NCBI GenBank assembly: GCA_023390655.1 | Contig: JAEWCL010000022.1 | Location: 22,341-86,340, forward strand | DNA from: Bacillota bacterium | GTDB lineage: Bacteria; Bacillota; Clostridia; Christensenellales; CAG-138 | Reading direction: 5' to 3' | Length of the DNA: 64,000 nt | In this document: positions 51,789-60,976 of the stretch, one piece after another | Numbering within the stretch: position 1 is the stretch's first letter | Layout of the letters: each line of letters opens with the position of its first letter | Notes under the pieces: model-generated | Databases searched by the model: none | Seen by the model: the letters and a program-made list of their open reading frames with translations, nothing else | What the model was told of the DNA's origin: nothing | Program-made: the position numbers and the translations under genes

Positions 51789-52018
51789 CCTGCTTCACCT
51801 CGCTTTTACAATTGTTCCCTTCTACGGCATCATAGCATGCGCCGCACCTCGCTTCAAGCAATGTTGCTTTCTTGTGATCGAATAGCAATTTGTTGTTACT
51901 TTTCAACATATGGGGTGAAAATATTTTACACTTTGCGGTTTTGTATGGTATGCTAGGAAGGAAAACAGACTCTATTCTATCAGACACATTTTATCTGCTG
52001 CCGGGAGGATTTTTGAAT

Positions 52019-52894
52019 ATGTTGGATATGGGCAAATGGGAACGTATCGCCGCTGATCACGCCAAAGACCGTATGGACGTGCCCGGCAGGCTGGGCGGAA
52101 AAATCGCCGTTGTGACGGGCAGCGCGCAGGGCTTTGGCCGCGGTATCGCGGAGGAGCTCTACAAAGAAGGCGCGTGCGTCGTTGTTGCGGACCTGAATGA
52201 GGCGCTGGCAAATGAAGTTGCAGCGGAGCTTGGCGAACGCGCGTTTGCCGTCAAAGTTGACGTCTCCAATGAAGAAAGTGTCGCCGCGATGATCGGCGCT
52301 ACGGTGGAGCGCTTCCACGGGCTGGACCTGTTTGTCAGCAACGCCGGCGTATTGAAGGCCGGCAGCCTTGACGAGCTGGAAAAGAAGGATTTTGAATTTG
52401 TCACCTCTATCAATTATACGGCGTTCTTCCTCTGCGCCAAGTACGCATCCCGCCTGATGAAGGCGCAGTTTGCCGCAAATCCGGACTGGAGCGGCGATAT
52501 CATCCAGATCAACTCCAAGAGCGGCCTCGTTGGCTCCAACAAAAACTTTGCGTACGCGGGCAGCAAGTTCGGCGGCATCGGCCTGGTAGAAAGCTTCGCG
52601 TTGGAGCTTTGCCCGCACCGCATCAAGGTCAACGCCATCTGTCCGGGCAACTTCCTGGACGGCCCCCTGTGGATGGATCCGGAGCGCGGCCTGTTTGTGC
52701 AGTATCTGAACGCGGGCAAGGTGCCGGGCGCCAAGACGACCGCGGACGTCAAGCGGCATTATGAGGGCCTTGTCCCCATGCGCCGCGGCTGCTTCCCCAA
52801 AGACGTTGCGCGCGCCATCTTCTACGCCGTGGAGCAGGACTATGAAACCGGCCAGGCGATCCCTGTCACCGGCGGACAGAACATGTTGCATTAA
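52019..52894 (+). CDS. Short-chain dehydrogenase, sorbitol-6-phosphate 2-dehydrogenase-like (SrlD type)
   Basis: 291 residues from ATG 52019 with GGGAGG before it. A 30-residue N-terminal extension leads into the Rossmann motif TGSAQGFGRG; catalytic residues are Asn in SNAGVL, Ser in INSKSG and Tyr/Lys in YAGSKFG. The Asp at the end of the second strand (VVADLNE) indicates NAD. Late segments ICPGNFLDGPLW and PVTGGQNMLH resemble SrlD-type sorbitol-6-phosphate dehydrogenases. Next to a SorE-like reductase and a kinase, it probably converts glucitol 6-phosphate to fructose 6-phosphate. First gene of the operon. Confidence 0.8.
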   Translation: MLDMGKWERIAADHAKDRMDVPGRLGGKIAVVTGSAQGFGRGIAEELYKEGACVVVADLNEALANEVAAELGERAFAVKVDVSNEESVAAMIGATVERFHGLDLFVSNAGVLKAGSLDELEKKDFEFVTSINYTAFFLCAKYASRLMKAQFAANPDWSGDIIQINSKSGLVGSNKNFAYAGSKFGGIGLVESFALELCPHRIKVNAICPGNFLDGPLWMDPERGLFVQYLNAGKVPGAKTTADVKRHYEGLVPMRRGCFPKDVARAIFYAVEQDYETGQAIPVTGGQNMLH

Positions 52895-52928
52895 TCCCTG
52901 ATTGCAGGCGCACGGAAAGGGTAAAGAT

Positions 52929-54104
52929 ATGATGGACCAGAGGATTCTTGAAGAACTCAACCAGCCCGGAAAAGAGGCGCGCCTTGCTGCGCTAAGCGCC
53001 ATTGCAAGGAAGGCCAAGTTGCCGCCTGCCGATCCGCGCTATATCAACAACCATATACACACCACGTATTCCTTCTCCCCTTATTCGCCGACGGCGGCGG
53101 TCTATTTCGCCCGGGCGGCGGGGCTGTGCACCGCGGGCATCATGGACCATGACAGCATCGGCGGCGCGAAGGAATTTTTAGAGGCGGGCGACATCCTGGG
53201 TGTGCCGACCACCATCGGCATGGAATGCAGGGTGAGTATGGCGGGAACGCCGTTGGAGCACCGCACCACCAACAACCCGGATCAGGCGGGCGTAAGTTAC
53301 ACCACCATGCACGCCGTGCCGCATGGAAAGATTGACGTACTGCAGCAGGCGTTTGTGCCGCTTCGGGAAAGGCGCAACGCAAGAAACCGCCTGATGACCG
53401 AGAAGATTGACGCAATGCTCTCTCCGCACGGCATCGGTCTTAATTTTGACGCGGATGTGCTGCCCCTTTCCCAGTATGCGGACGGCGGCAGCGTGACGGA
53501 ACGGCACCTGATGTATGCGCTTGCGCACAAAATCGTTTCCGCCGCGGGCCGGGGCACAGGTACCATCGCGCTTTTAGAAAAGCTCGGCGTCGCGCTCTCG
53601 GAAAAGCAAAAAAAATTGCTTTCCGATACGGAATATCTCTTTTATGAGTATGATTTGTTAGGTATACTAAAAAGCGCCTTCGTACCTTTGGTGTTTATCC
53701 CGGCGGCGGACGAATGCCTAACGCTTCCGGACGCCGTAAAGCTCGCCTCCGATATCGGCGCAGTCTTCTGCTACGCGTACCTGGGCGATGTGGTGGACAG
53801 CGTAACGGGCGACAAGAAGGCGCAGAAGTTTGAAGACGATTACCTTGACGAGCTGTTCGCCGTATTGCGGGATTACAACGTGCGCGCCGTCACCTACATG
53901 CCCCCGCGCAACACCCGTGCACAGCTGGACCGCCTGCGCGCGCTCTCTAAAACCTATGGCATGTTTGAAATCAGCGGCGAGGATATCAACTCCCCGCGGC
54001 AGGATTTTGTATGCAAGGCCATGGAGGACCCGCAATTTTCGAATCTGATCGACGCAACATGGGCGCTGATTGCCCATGAGCGCGGTGAAAAGACGATCTT
54101 TTAA
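52929..54104 (+). CDS. PHP-domain protein
   Basis: 391 residues from ATG 52929. The PHP metal motifs are visible: NNHIHTTYSFSPY near 40 (H-x-H), GIMDHDSIGG (DHD), IGMECRVSM (Glu), and later His/Asp segments (FEISGEDIN, which keeps Asp/Glu but has no clear final His pair). PHP proteins act as phosphoesterases (for example histidinol phosphatase or nucleotide 3',5'-phosphatases). It lies 34 bases after the dehydrogenase and 38 before the SorE-like gene. A sugar-phosphate phosphatase is possible, but the substrate is unknown. Confidence 0.8.
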   Translation: MMDQRILEELNQPGKEARLAALSAIARKAKLPPADPRYINNHIHTTYSFSPYSPTAAVYFARAAGLCTAGIMDHDSIGGAKEFLEAGDILGVPTTIGMECRVSMAGTPLEHRTTNNPDQAGVSYTTMHAVPHGKIDVLQQAFVPLRERRNARNRLMTEKIDAMLSPHGIGLNFDADVLPLSQYADGGSVTERHLMYALAHKIVSAAGRGTGTIALLEKLGVALSEKQKKLLSDTEYLFYEYDLLGILKSAFVPLVFIPAADECLTLPDAVKLASDIGAVFCYAYLGDVVDSVTGDKKAQKFEDDYLDELFAVLRDYNVRAVTYMPPRNTRAQLDRLRALSKTYGMFEISGEDINSPRQDFVCKAMEDPQFSNLIDATWALIAHERGEKTIF

Positions 54105-54142
54105 AATTGAGACAGGGCCATCGCCCGGAAAGGAAGAAGAAC

Positions 54143-55408
54143 ATGAAATCAAAGGCAGTACGGCTTTACGGCGCAAATGACCTCAGGCTGGAGGAGTTTG
54201 AACTCGACGCCCTCAAGCCCGACGAGGTACGCGCAAAAGTTATTTCCGACAGTATCTGCATGAGTTCCTATAAAGCGGCTATCCAGGGCCCCGCGCACAA
54301 GCGCGTGCCCAACGACGTCGCCACCAATCCCGTCATCATCGGCCACGAGTTCTGCGGCGAAATCCTGGAAGTGGGCGAAAAGTGGAAGAACAAGTTCAAG
54401 GCCGGCGATCATTTTGCCATCCAACCCGCGCACTTCTATAAGGGCGCCTTGGAGGCTCCCGGCTATTCCTACCGCAACTGCGGCGGCAACGCCACGGTCG
54501 TGAACATCCCTATGGAGACCATGGAGATGGATTGCCTCTTCCGCTACGATTCCGATGTTTACTTCTACGGCTCCCTGGCAGAGCCCGTGAGCTGCATCAT
54601 CGGCACCTACCACGCCATGTACCACACCAAGCCCGGCAGCTATGTGCATGAGATGGGTATTGTAGAGGGCGGCAAGCTTGCTTTGCTCGCTTCCGTTGGC
54701 CCCATGGGCCTTGGCGCGATCGATTATGCGCTACATTGTGACCGCAGACCGGGCCTCATCGTCGTGACGGATATCGACGATGCGCGTCTTGCGCGCGCAC
54801 AGAGCATCTACACCGTGGAGCACGCGAAGGAACTGGGCATTACGCTTATCTACCTCAACACCGCAAAGGAAAGCGATCCCGTAGCAAAGCTGATGGAGCT
54901 CTCCGGCGGTACCGGCTATGACGATGTGATGGTATTTGCGCCCGTGAAGCCGGTTGTGGAGCAGGGCAACGCCATCCTTGGCTTTGACGGCTGCCTCAAC
55001 TTCTTTGCCGGCCCCTCCAACACGGAGTTTAAGGCGGAATTGAACTTCTACAACGTCCACTACGCCGCGCACCACATCGTGGGTACCTCCGGCGGCAACA
55101 CGAACGATATGCGTGAAGCCATCGAGATGATGGCCGCAGGCAAATTGAATCCCGCCTCCATGATCACGCACGTGGGCGGCCTGGACAGCGTTGTAGAGAC
55201 CACGCTCAACCTCCCGCACATCCCCGGCGGCAAGAAGCTCATCTATACCCAGATCAGCATGCCGCTGACCGCCATCGCAGACTTTGAAGAAAAGGGTAAG
55301 ACCGACCCTGTATTCAAGGCCCTGCACGAGCTTGTAAAGAAGCACAACGACCTCTGGAACGCCGAGGCGGAACAGTACCTGCTTGCACACGCAACGCCCA
55401 TCGCGTAA
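54143..55408 (+). CDS. L-sorbose-1-phosphate reductase-like zinc dehydrogenase (SorE type)
   Basis: 421 residues from ATG 54143. Medium-chain dehydrogenase with the SorE-specific N-terminus (MKSKAVRLYGANDLRLEEFEL), zinc ligands Cys in SICMSSYKA and His-Glu in GHEFCGE, and no structural-zinc Cys cluster, which SorE proteins lack too. The nucleotide fold has SVGPMGLGAIDYAL and VVTDIDDARL. SorE reduces L-sorbose 1-phosphate to D-glucitol 6-phosphate. The neighbouring SrlD-like enzyme would then give fructose 6-phosphate. It ends at a strong terminator. Confidence 0.85.
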   Translation: MKSKAVRLYGANDLRLEEFELDALKPDEVRAKVISDSICMSSYKAAIQGPAHKRVPNDVATNPVIIGHEFCGEILEVGEKWKNKFKAGDHFAIQPAHFYKGALEAPGYSYRNCGGNATVVNIPMETMEMDCLFRYDSDVYFYGSLAEPVSCIIGTYHAMYHTKPGSYVHEMGIVEGGKLALLASVGPMGLGAIDYALHCDRRPGLIVVTDIDDARLARAQSIYTVEHAKELGITLIYLNTAKESDPVAKLMELSGGTGYDDVMVFAPVKPVVEQGNAILGFDGCLNFFAGPSNTEFKAELNFYNVHYAAHHIVGTSGGNTNDMREAIEMMAAGKLNPASMITHVGGLDSVVETTLNLPHIPGGKKLIYTQISMPLTAIADFEEKGKTDPVFKALHELVKKHNDLWNAEAEQYLLAHATPIA

Positions 55409-55419
55409 GGATACCCTTT

Positions 55420-55458
55420 CCGGGAACGCGGACCTCCGGTTCCGCGTTCCCGGTTTTT
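55420..55458 (+). terminator. Terminator of the SrlD-PHP-SorE operon
   Basis: CCGGGAACGCGGA / TCCGCGTTCCCGG stem with TTTTT. Confidence 0.9.
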
Positions 55459-55573
55459 CTGTAGATATCCCCCCGCTTCCCTATCCCATCTATTGCATGT
55501 TTTTTTCGCTATCATACACACTCTATCTCAAATAATAGATTTGTGACGCAATCAGAGCAGGAGAGAAAACACT

Positions 55574-57058
55574 ATGCCAAATCGAAATCTACTTGCATTT
55601 GACCTTGGCGCAAGCAACGGGCGTGCAATCCTTGGCCGGTTTGACGGAAAACGCATTGCGCTCAGTGAGCTTCACCGGTTTGAGAACAATTTTATTTCCC
55701 TCAATGGCGTGCTGTACTGGAATGTACTCGACTTTTATCAGCAGATGAAGGCGGGCTTTTCCGCGTTTGCACAGCTGAAAGAGGGCGATCTTCACGCATT
55801 CGGCGTGGATACGTGGGGCGTGGATTACGGCCTGCTGGATAAAAACGGCGCACTGCTAGGCAACCCGCGCTGCTACCGCCAGGCGCTCGACGCCGATATG
55901 GAAGCGGCCTATACGGTCGTTCCCAAGGAAACGCTGTTTGCGCGTACCGGCCTTGCCAGCATGAACTTCAACACTGTCTACCAGCTCTACCGCCGCAAGC
56001 GCGAGGGGGACGCGTCGCTCGACGCCGCCTCCTGCATGCTTTTGATGCCGGACCTCTTGGGGTATTTTTTCACCGGTGAGCGCGGCAGCGAGTATACAAA
56101 CGTCACCACCTCCATGCTCTACAATCCGGTCAAAAGGGATTGGGACTATGACACCATCCGCGCTTTGGGCCTGCCCGAGCGCATCTTCACGCATATTGAC
56201 CGCGCGGGAACCCTGCGCGGCAGGCTGCTGCCCGATGTTGCAAGCGAGCTTTCCCTCAACCAAGCCGCGTTTGCGGCGGTCGGCACGCACGATACCGCGT
56301 CCGCCGTTGCCGCCATCCCCGGCGAGGGGGATTTCGCGTTCTGCTCGTCGGGCACATGGTCCCTGTTTGGCGTGGAAACGGACGCGCCCATTTTAACGGA
56401 CGACGTGTTCCGCTCCAACTTCTCCAACGAGGGCACGGTGCAGGGCGGCTTCCGGCCGCTCAAGAACATCATGGGCCTGTGGATCATCCAGGAATGCAGG
56501 CGCGACTGGATCAAGGAAGGCAAGAAGCTCAGCTGGGACGATATTGTGGACGCCGCGCGGCAGGCGGCCCCGTTCCGCTCCATCATCGATCCGGATTATC
56601 AGGAATTTTTCGGTTCCGGTTCCATGGTCAAGCGCATTCAGACCTACTGCAAGAATACGAGCCAGCCCATCCCCGAGACCACGGGCGAGGTCGCGCGCTG
56701 CATTTACGAGAGCCTTGCGCTCAAATACCGCTGGGCGCTTGGGGTGCTGGAAACCCTTAAGGGCCGCAGGCTCAATGCCCTGAACCTGGTGGGCGGCGGC
56801 ATCCAGAATAAGCTTTTGAACCAGATGACGGCGGACTCTATCGACCGTCCGGTGTTCACCGGACCCACCGAGGGCGCGTGCATCGGCAACCTGTTGATGC
56901 AGGCAGTCGCGTTGGGTGAGCTAACCGGCATTGACGATGTGCGTACCGTCGTGCGGGATTCCATCGAGGTGGAGACCTATACGCCCCACCATACCGACGC
57001 GTGGGAAGACGCCTACGCGCGGCTCATGCAGTTGATGGAAGCGGGCAAAGATGCATGA
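55574..57058 (+). CDS. Rhamnulokinase-like FGGY sugar kinase
   Basis: 494 residues. FGGY phosphate loop AFDLGASNGRAIL and the rhamnulokinase pattern FGVDTWGVDYGLLD, then VGTHDTASAVAAIPG, FCSSGTWSLFGVE, and the C-terminal LVGGGIQNKLLNQM. RhaB phosphorylates L-rhamnulose at C1. No rhaA, rhaD or rhamnose transporter is beside it. Its companions handle ketose 1-phosphates, so a ketohexose such as L-sorbose or L-fuculose is an alternative substrate. The gene has its own leader, after the terminator of the preceding operon, and overlaps the next gene. Confidence 0.88.
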   Translation: MPNRNLLAFDLGASNGRAILGRFDGKRIALSELHRFENNFISLNGVLYWNVLDFYQQMKAGFSAFAQLKEGDLHAFGVDTWGVDYGLLDKNGALLGNPRCYRQALDADMEAAYTVVPKETLFARTGLASMNFNTVYQLYRRKREGDASLDAASCMLLMPDLLGYFFTGERGSEYTNVTTSMLYNPVKRDWDYDTIRALGLPERIFTHIDRAGTLRGRLLPDVASELSLNQAAFAAVGTHDTASAVAAIPGEGDFAFCSSGTWSLFGVETDAPILTDDVFRSNFSNEGTVQGGFRPLKNIMGLWIIQECRRDWIKEGKKLSWDDIVDAARQAAPFRSIIDPDYQEFFGSGSMVKRIQTYCKNTSQPIPETTGEVARCIYESLALKYRWALGVLETLKGRRLNALNLVGGGIQNKLLNQMTADSIDRPVFTGPTEGACIGNLLMQAVALGELTGIDDVRTVVRDSIEVETYTPHHTDAWEDAYARLMQLMEAGKDA

Positions 57059-57591
57059 GCGCCATCGCGCTGCCCGAAACGCTTGTTATCGAAACGGGGC
57101 GGCTCACCATCCGTCCCCTTCAGGAAGGGGACGCGCCGGGGTTTTTCACTTTGCGCCAGGACGCCGCTGTTACCGCCATGATGGGATTTTCGCCCTATAC
57201 AAGGCCGGAGGAAGCGGAGCGCTATGTCTTGACACGCATGCAGATGACGGCGGAAGGCAAGTGCCTGTTTTGGGCCATCACCTTGCGGGAGAGCGGTGCG
57301 TTTACCGGCAGCGTGTGCCTGTGGAATTTCCGTTTGGAAGCGGGCTGCGCCGAAATCGGCTACGAGCTGCTGCCGGAGTTTCAGGGCAGGGGCTATGCGA
57401 GCGAAGCCATCCGCGCGGCCTGCCAATATGCAAACGCCGCGCTTGGCCTTTCCTGTGTGGACGCGCTGGTGGATCCAGGCAACGCGCCCTCCCGCAGGGT
57501 GCTGCTGCGCTGTGGCTTTTCGGAGCAGGGGCGGATGCGGCGGACCGAGCAGGCCCCGGAACTGATGTATTACCGATTGATGCTGCGCTGA
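57055..57591 (+). CDS. RimJ/RimL-type GNAT acetyltransferase
   Basis: 178 residues from ATG 57055, which overlaps the kinase stop (ATGA). ETGRLTIRPLQEGDAPGFF is the RimJ/RimL start pattern; motif A is IGYELLPEFQGRGYASEAI and motif B NAPSRRVLLRCGFSEQ. Possible targets are ribosomal or other protein N-termini, or small amines. The coupling to a kinase gene is odd but the downstream terminator shows they form one transcript. Confidence 0.88.
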   Translation: MSAIALPETLVIETGRLTIRPLQEGDAPGFFTLRQDAAVTAMMGFSPYTRPEEAERYVLTRMQMTAEGKCLFWAITLRESGAFTGSVCLWNFRLEAGCAEIGYELLPEFQGRGYASEAIRAACQYANAALGLSCVDALVDPGNAPSRRVLLRCGFSEQGRMRRTEQAPELMYYRLMLR

Positions 57592-57599
57592 ATATCCAG

Positions 57600-57628
57600 A
57601 GCCCGGAGCAATGCTCCGGGCTTTTTTA
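57600..57628 (+). terminator. Terminator of the kinase-acetyltransferase transcript
   Basis: AGCCCGGAGC / GCTCCGGGCTTTTTT. Confidence 0.88.
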
Positions 57629-57739
57629 TGCTCCCCCAGTTGTATCGGCCGCCTTTTACAGCATCCTTTATCATCTTCCACTCCGCCGGTTCATAAGATA
57701 GACAATGAATGCCAAAATGCGGGAAAGAAGTGATCGGCT

Positions 57740-58873
57740 TTGTACGAATATACGGTGCTGCCGGGCGATACCATCTATTCTATCGCCCGCTTGTATGGCC
57801 TCACAACCGCCGCACTGCTCGGAGTGAATCCGGAGATCACGGATATCGACAGCATTGTTGTCGGCCAAAAGCTGCGCATTCCCGATACCCGCCTGACACG
57901 GCCCGTGATCGAAGTGAACGGGTATGCCTATCCGACCGTGGATGCGCAAGTGCTGCAGGATACGCTTCCCTACCTGACGTATCTGAGCATTATCGGCTGC
58001 CATACGCAGCCTGACGGTACCCTGCGCTATGCGGATGATGTCCCGATGATTACAACCGCGCAGCTGTTCCGCGTGGCGTCCCTGATGGTGGTTTCCAATA
58101 TTGCAGAGGAGGAAACCTATTCCGGTGCGCTGGCGCATACCCTGCTTACGGACGAACAGGCCAGGCAGAACCTTTTAAGTAATATCATCTCCCACCTGCA
58201 GGACAGCGGCTATTATGGCGTCAACATCGATTTTTCGGACCTGTATGTGGAGGATTACGTCCCATACGCCTCTTTTTTGTACGCGCTGACCTCCCAGCTC
58301 CACCCGCTTGGATATATCGTCGCCGTTGCGCCAAGGATCAATGTGCTACTCGAAGAGCAGGAACAGCTCAGCCGCATCAACCAGTATTACTCGTACAACA
58401 GCATGATGGACCGCCTGATCATCCGCACCACCATATGGACGTGCGCCGCGCAGGAGGCAGAGCGCCTGTCCCTGATTGACGAGCTGCAGCGCGCCGTAGA
58501 TTATGCGTCCAATCTGATTTCCAGCAACAAAATTCTTTTGACCATTCCAAACTGCTGCTATGATTGGGCAATCCGTGACAATCAATTCGAGTTCTACCGG
58601 TTCCTCTCCCCCGCTCAGGCAGACGGGCTGCTGATTGAAACAGGCGCCAAGGTGCAGGTGGACCCGCAAACCCAATCCTCCTATTTCTATTACTACAACC
58701 AGGACGGCATGCTCCACCGGGTCTGGTGTGAAAACGAAACCAACCTGCGCGGGCCGCTTGCATTGGTCAGCACCTATAACCTTGCCGGTATCAGCTTCCG
58801 TACGATCGACCGGTTTTCCATGGTGAGTTACCAAACATTGGGGAGCCTCTACGAAATCCGCAAGGTGATCTGA
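57740..58873 (+). CDS. LysM-GH18 protein 1 (YaaH/SleL-like), Glu of the active site lost
   Basis: 377 residues from a TTG start. One LysM domain (2-47, YTVLPGDTIYSIARLYG) comes before a GH18 barrel (about 55-377). The family motif GVNIDFE reads GVNIDFS: Asp164 is kept but the proton-donor Glu is Ser166. No signal peptide is visible, as usual for spore proteins targeted by LysM. YaaH/SleL proteins cut cortex peptidoglycan fragments during spore germination; without the Glu this copy may only bind. It is the first of two tandem paralogues. Confidence 0.85.
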   Translation: MYEYTVLPGDTIYSIARLYGLTTAALLGVNPEITDIDSIVVGQKLRIPDTRLTRPVIEVNGYAYPTVDAQVLQDTLPYLTYLSIIGCHTQPDGTLRYADDVPMITTAQLFRVASLMVVSNIAEEETYSGALAHTLLTDEQARQNLLSNIISHLQDSGYYGVNIDFSDLYVEDYVPYASFLYALTSQLHPLGYIVAVAPRINVLLEEQEQLSRINQYYSYNSMMDRLIIRTTIWTCAAQEAERLSLIDELQRAVDYASNLISSNKILLTIPNCCYDWAIRDNQFEFYRFLSPAQADGLLIETGAKVQVDPQTQSSYFYYYNQDGMLHRVWCENETNLRGPLALVSTYNLAGISFRTIDRFSMVSYQTLGSLYEIRKVI

Positions 58874-58975
58874 TTCCCCACGGCCTTTGTTTGCCCGCAT
58901 AGGCGTTTTCTTTATGGCTTGTGCATAATGGATGGTGCCGGTTCCTGAAATTCCTGCGCGAAAGAAGGGATCCCC

Positions 58976-60106
58976 TTGTTTGACTATGTTGTTCAGCCAA
59001 ACGACACGATCTATTCCATTACGCGTCTGTTTGGTATTACCACGGCGCAGCTGCTTGCGCTCAACCCCGAGATTGCGGGCGGGAGTCTCACCGTCGGCCA
59101 GACCCTGCGTATGCCGGAACAACGGGCCGTACGTCCCACCATTGAGGTCAACGGCTACACGTATCCATGGGTAGACGCAGCGGCCCTCGCCCTGACGCTG
59201 CCTTACCTGACATACCTGAGCATCGCCGGTTATCTCATAACGCCGGACGGCCTGCTTCTGGGCTTTGATGAGGCGGGCGTGGTCGAGACCGCGCGGAGCC
59301 GGGCGGTCGCTCCGCTGCTGGTGATTTCCAACATGCTGGCGGATGGAACGTTTTCCCCCGATCTTGCACACATGCTGTTGTCCGACGCCGGACAATACCA
59401 GGCGCTGATCAGCCAGATCCTTCTCATTCTAAAATCGAAAAACTACTATGGCGTTAACGTGAATTTTGAAGTGCCCCCGCAGGATCTCTTCTCGTTTGCG
59501 CAATTTCTGCAGGCCCTGACAAGCCATCTGCGTCCCCTTGGATATCTGCTGATTGTCTCTTCCCGCATCAGCGCTTTGATTGACGAGCAGCCGGCGTTGC
59601 GGAGCGTGGATGAACAATATCCCTTTAATAATATGATGGACCGCCTGCTGCTGCGCAGCAGCGGTTGGGCCTGCGCCTACCGGTTTGGCGGGCCTTCCTA
59701 CATTGACGAGCTGCAGCAGGCGATTGACTTTGCAACACAGCTCATCTCAAGCCCAAAAATCCTCATCTCCATTCCCAATTGCTGCTTTGACTGGAGGCTG
59801 ACGGGGCAGCAGAGCGATCTCTACCATATCCTTTCCTCCGCGCAGGCAGATGCGCTCGTCTCCCACACGGGCGGGGTATTCCGCATCGACCCGCGCTCGC
59901 GCACCTCGCACTTTACGTATGTTGATACAAACGGCGATTTCCACGAGGTGCTCTGCGAAATCGACACCAACCTACGCGCGCCGCTGGACCTGATTGAAAC
60001 CTACAACCTTGGCGGCGTGAGCTTCCGCAACATCGACGATTTCTCCATCGCCAGCTATCAGATGGTAAGCGCCATGTTTGAAATCCGCAAGCTGATCAGT
60101 GTCTGA
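58976..60106 (+). CDS. LysM-GH18 protein 2 (YaaH/SleL-like), Asp of the active site lost
   Basis: 376 residues from a TTG start behind GAAGGGATCCCC. It has the same LysM plus GH18 plan as the gene before it and aligns over the whole length (same VRPTIEVNGY, PYLTYLSI, LISSPKILISIPNCCFDW and C-terminal NIDDFS-ASYQM blocks). Here the active-site motif reads GVNVNFE: Glu165 is kept but the preceding Asp is Asn163. Hydrolysis could persist at low rate. The pair arose by local duplication. Confidence 0.85.
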   Translation: MFDYVVQPNDTIYSITRLFGITTAQLLALNPEIAGGSLTVGQTLRMPEQRAVRPTIEVNGYTYPWVDAAALALTLPYLTYLSIAGYLITPDGLLLGFDEAGVVETARSRAVAPLLVISNMLADGTFSPDLAHMLLSDAGQYQALISQILLILKSKNYYGVNVNFEVPPQDLFSFAQFLQALTSHLRPLGYLLIVSSRISALIDEQPALRSVDEQYPFNNMMDRLLLRSSGWACAYRFGGPSYIDELQQAIDFATQLISSPKILISIPNCCFDWRLTGQQSDLYHILSSAQADALVSHTGGVFRIDPRSRTSHFTYVDTNGDFHEVLCEIDTNLRAPLDLIETYNLGGVSFRNIDDFSIASYQMVSAMFEIRKLISV

Positions 60107-60203
60107 CGTCCGCCTCCCTCCCCTGAATGCGCTGCCCTTGCCCGCTTTGCCCCTCATGCGGTATGATATCGGTAGGACTCTGGCAGAGGGAGGGCGTACC
60201 GCA

Positions 60204-60968
60204 ATGGCACGACAGGGAAATGCCGTACAGTCGGTGGGAAAAGCGATGCAGCTGTTAAACTGCCTCGCGTTATCCGGGCAGCCGATGACGCTGCAGGAGA
60301 TCAGCTTTTCTACGGGATGGGCGAAAAGCACCATCCACGGTTTGCTTTCCGCCATGCGCGAGTACGGCATTGTGGAGCAATCCCGCATCAACGGCAAATA
60401 TCGCCTGGGCATCCGCCTGTTTGAGCTTGGAAGCCTGGTCAGCGGCGATTGGGACGTGCTTCTCGTCTCCAAGCCCCATCTGCAGGAGCTTGCAGGACGC
60501 ACCGGAGAAAGCGCGCACCTTGGCATGCTCGACCATTCGGATGTGTTGTATCTGGACCATGTGGACGACCGGCGGACGCTGCGCATTGTTACGGAGGCGG
60601 GCACGCGCCTGCCGCCGCATGCGACGGCACTTGGCAAAGCGATGCTTGCCCATCTTCCGGAAGCGGAGCAAAAACGCGTGCTTTTGGGCGAACTTAGCGC
60701 CTACACGCCCCACACCATCACCGGCTTCCCCGCCCTGCAGGAGGAATTTGCGCGTATCCGCGCACAGGGCTTCGCGATCGAAAACGGCGAACTGCGCGTA
60801 GGCCTGCGCGCGGTTGCGGCGCCGATTTTCAACGCATACAAACAGCCCGCGTACGCCATTGGCGTCACGGGCATGTTCCGAAGAATTACGGATGAGGCAT
60901 TCGTCCTTGCGCAGCAGCTCGTGTGCGACGCCGCGCGCGCCATCTCTTCCGAACTTGGGTATCGCTGA
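60204..60968 (+). CDS. IclR-family transcriptional regulator
   Basis: 254 residues from ATG 60204 (GGGAGGGCG upstream); the frame extends into the previous gene. N-terminal winged helix AVQSVGKAMQLLNCLALSG... MTLQEISFSTGWAKSTIHGLLSAM, then the IclR effector domain with LPPHATALGKAMLAHLP, the family signature. It has no partner metabolic gene next to it; the sugar genes upstream at 52-57 kb are possible targets. Confidence 0.92.
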   Translation: MARQGNAVQSVGKAMQLLNCLALSGQPMTLQEISFSTGWAKSTIHGLLSAMREYGIVEQSRINGKYRLGIRLFELGSLVSGDWDVLLVSKPHLQELAGRTGESAHLGMLDHSDVLYLDHVDDRRTLRIVTEAGTRLPPHATALGKAMLAHLPEAEQKRVLLGELSAYTPHTITGFPALQEEFARIRAQGFAIENGELRVGLRAVAAPIFNAYKQPAYAIGVTGMFRRITDEAFVLAQQLVCDAARAISSELGYR

Positions 60969-60976
60969 ATATTTTC

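Noticed and set aside
51980..53017. 345-residue minus-strand open frame
   Set aside because: Antisense to the SrlD-like dehydrogenase gene; no ribosome site.
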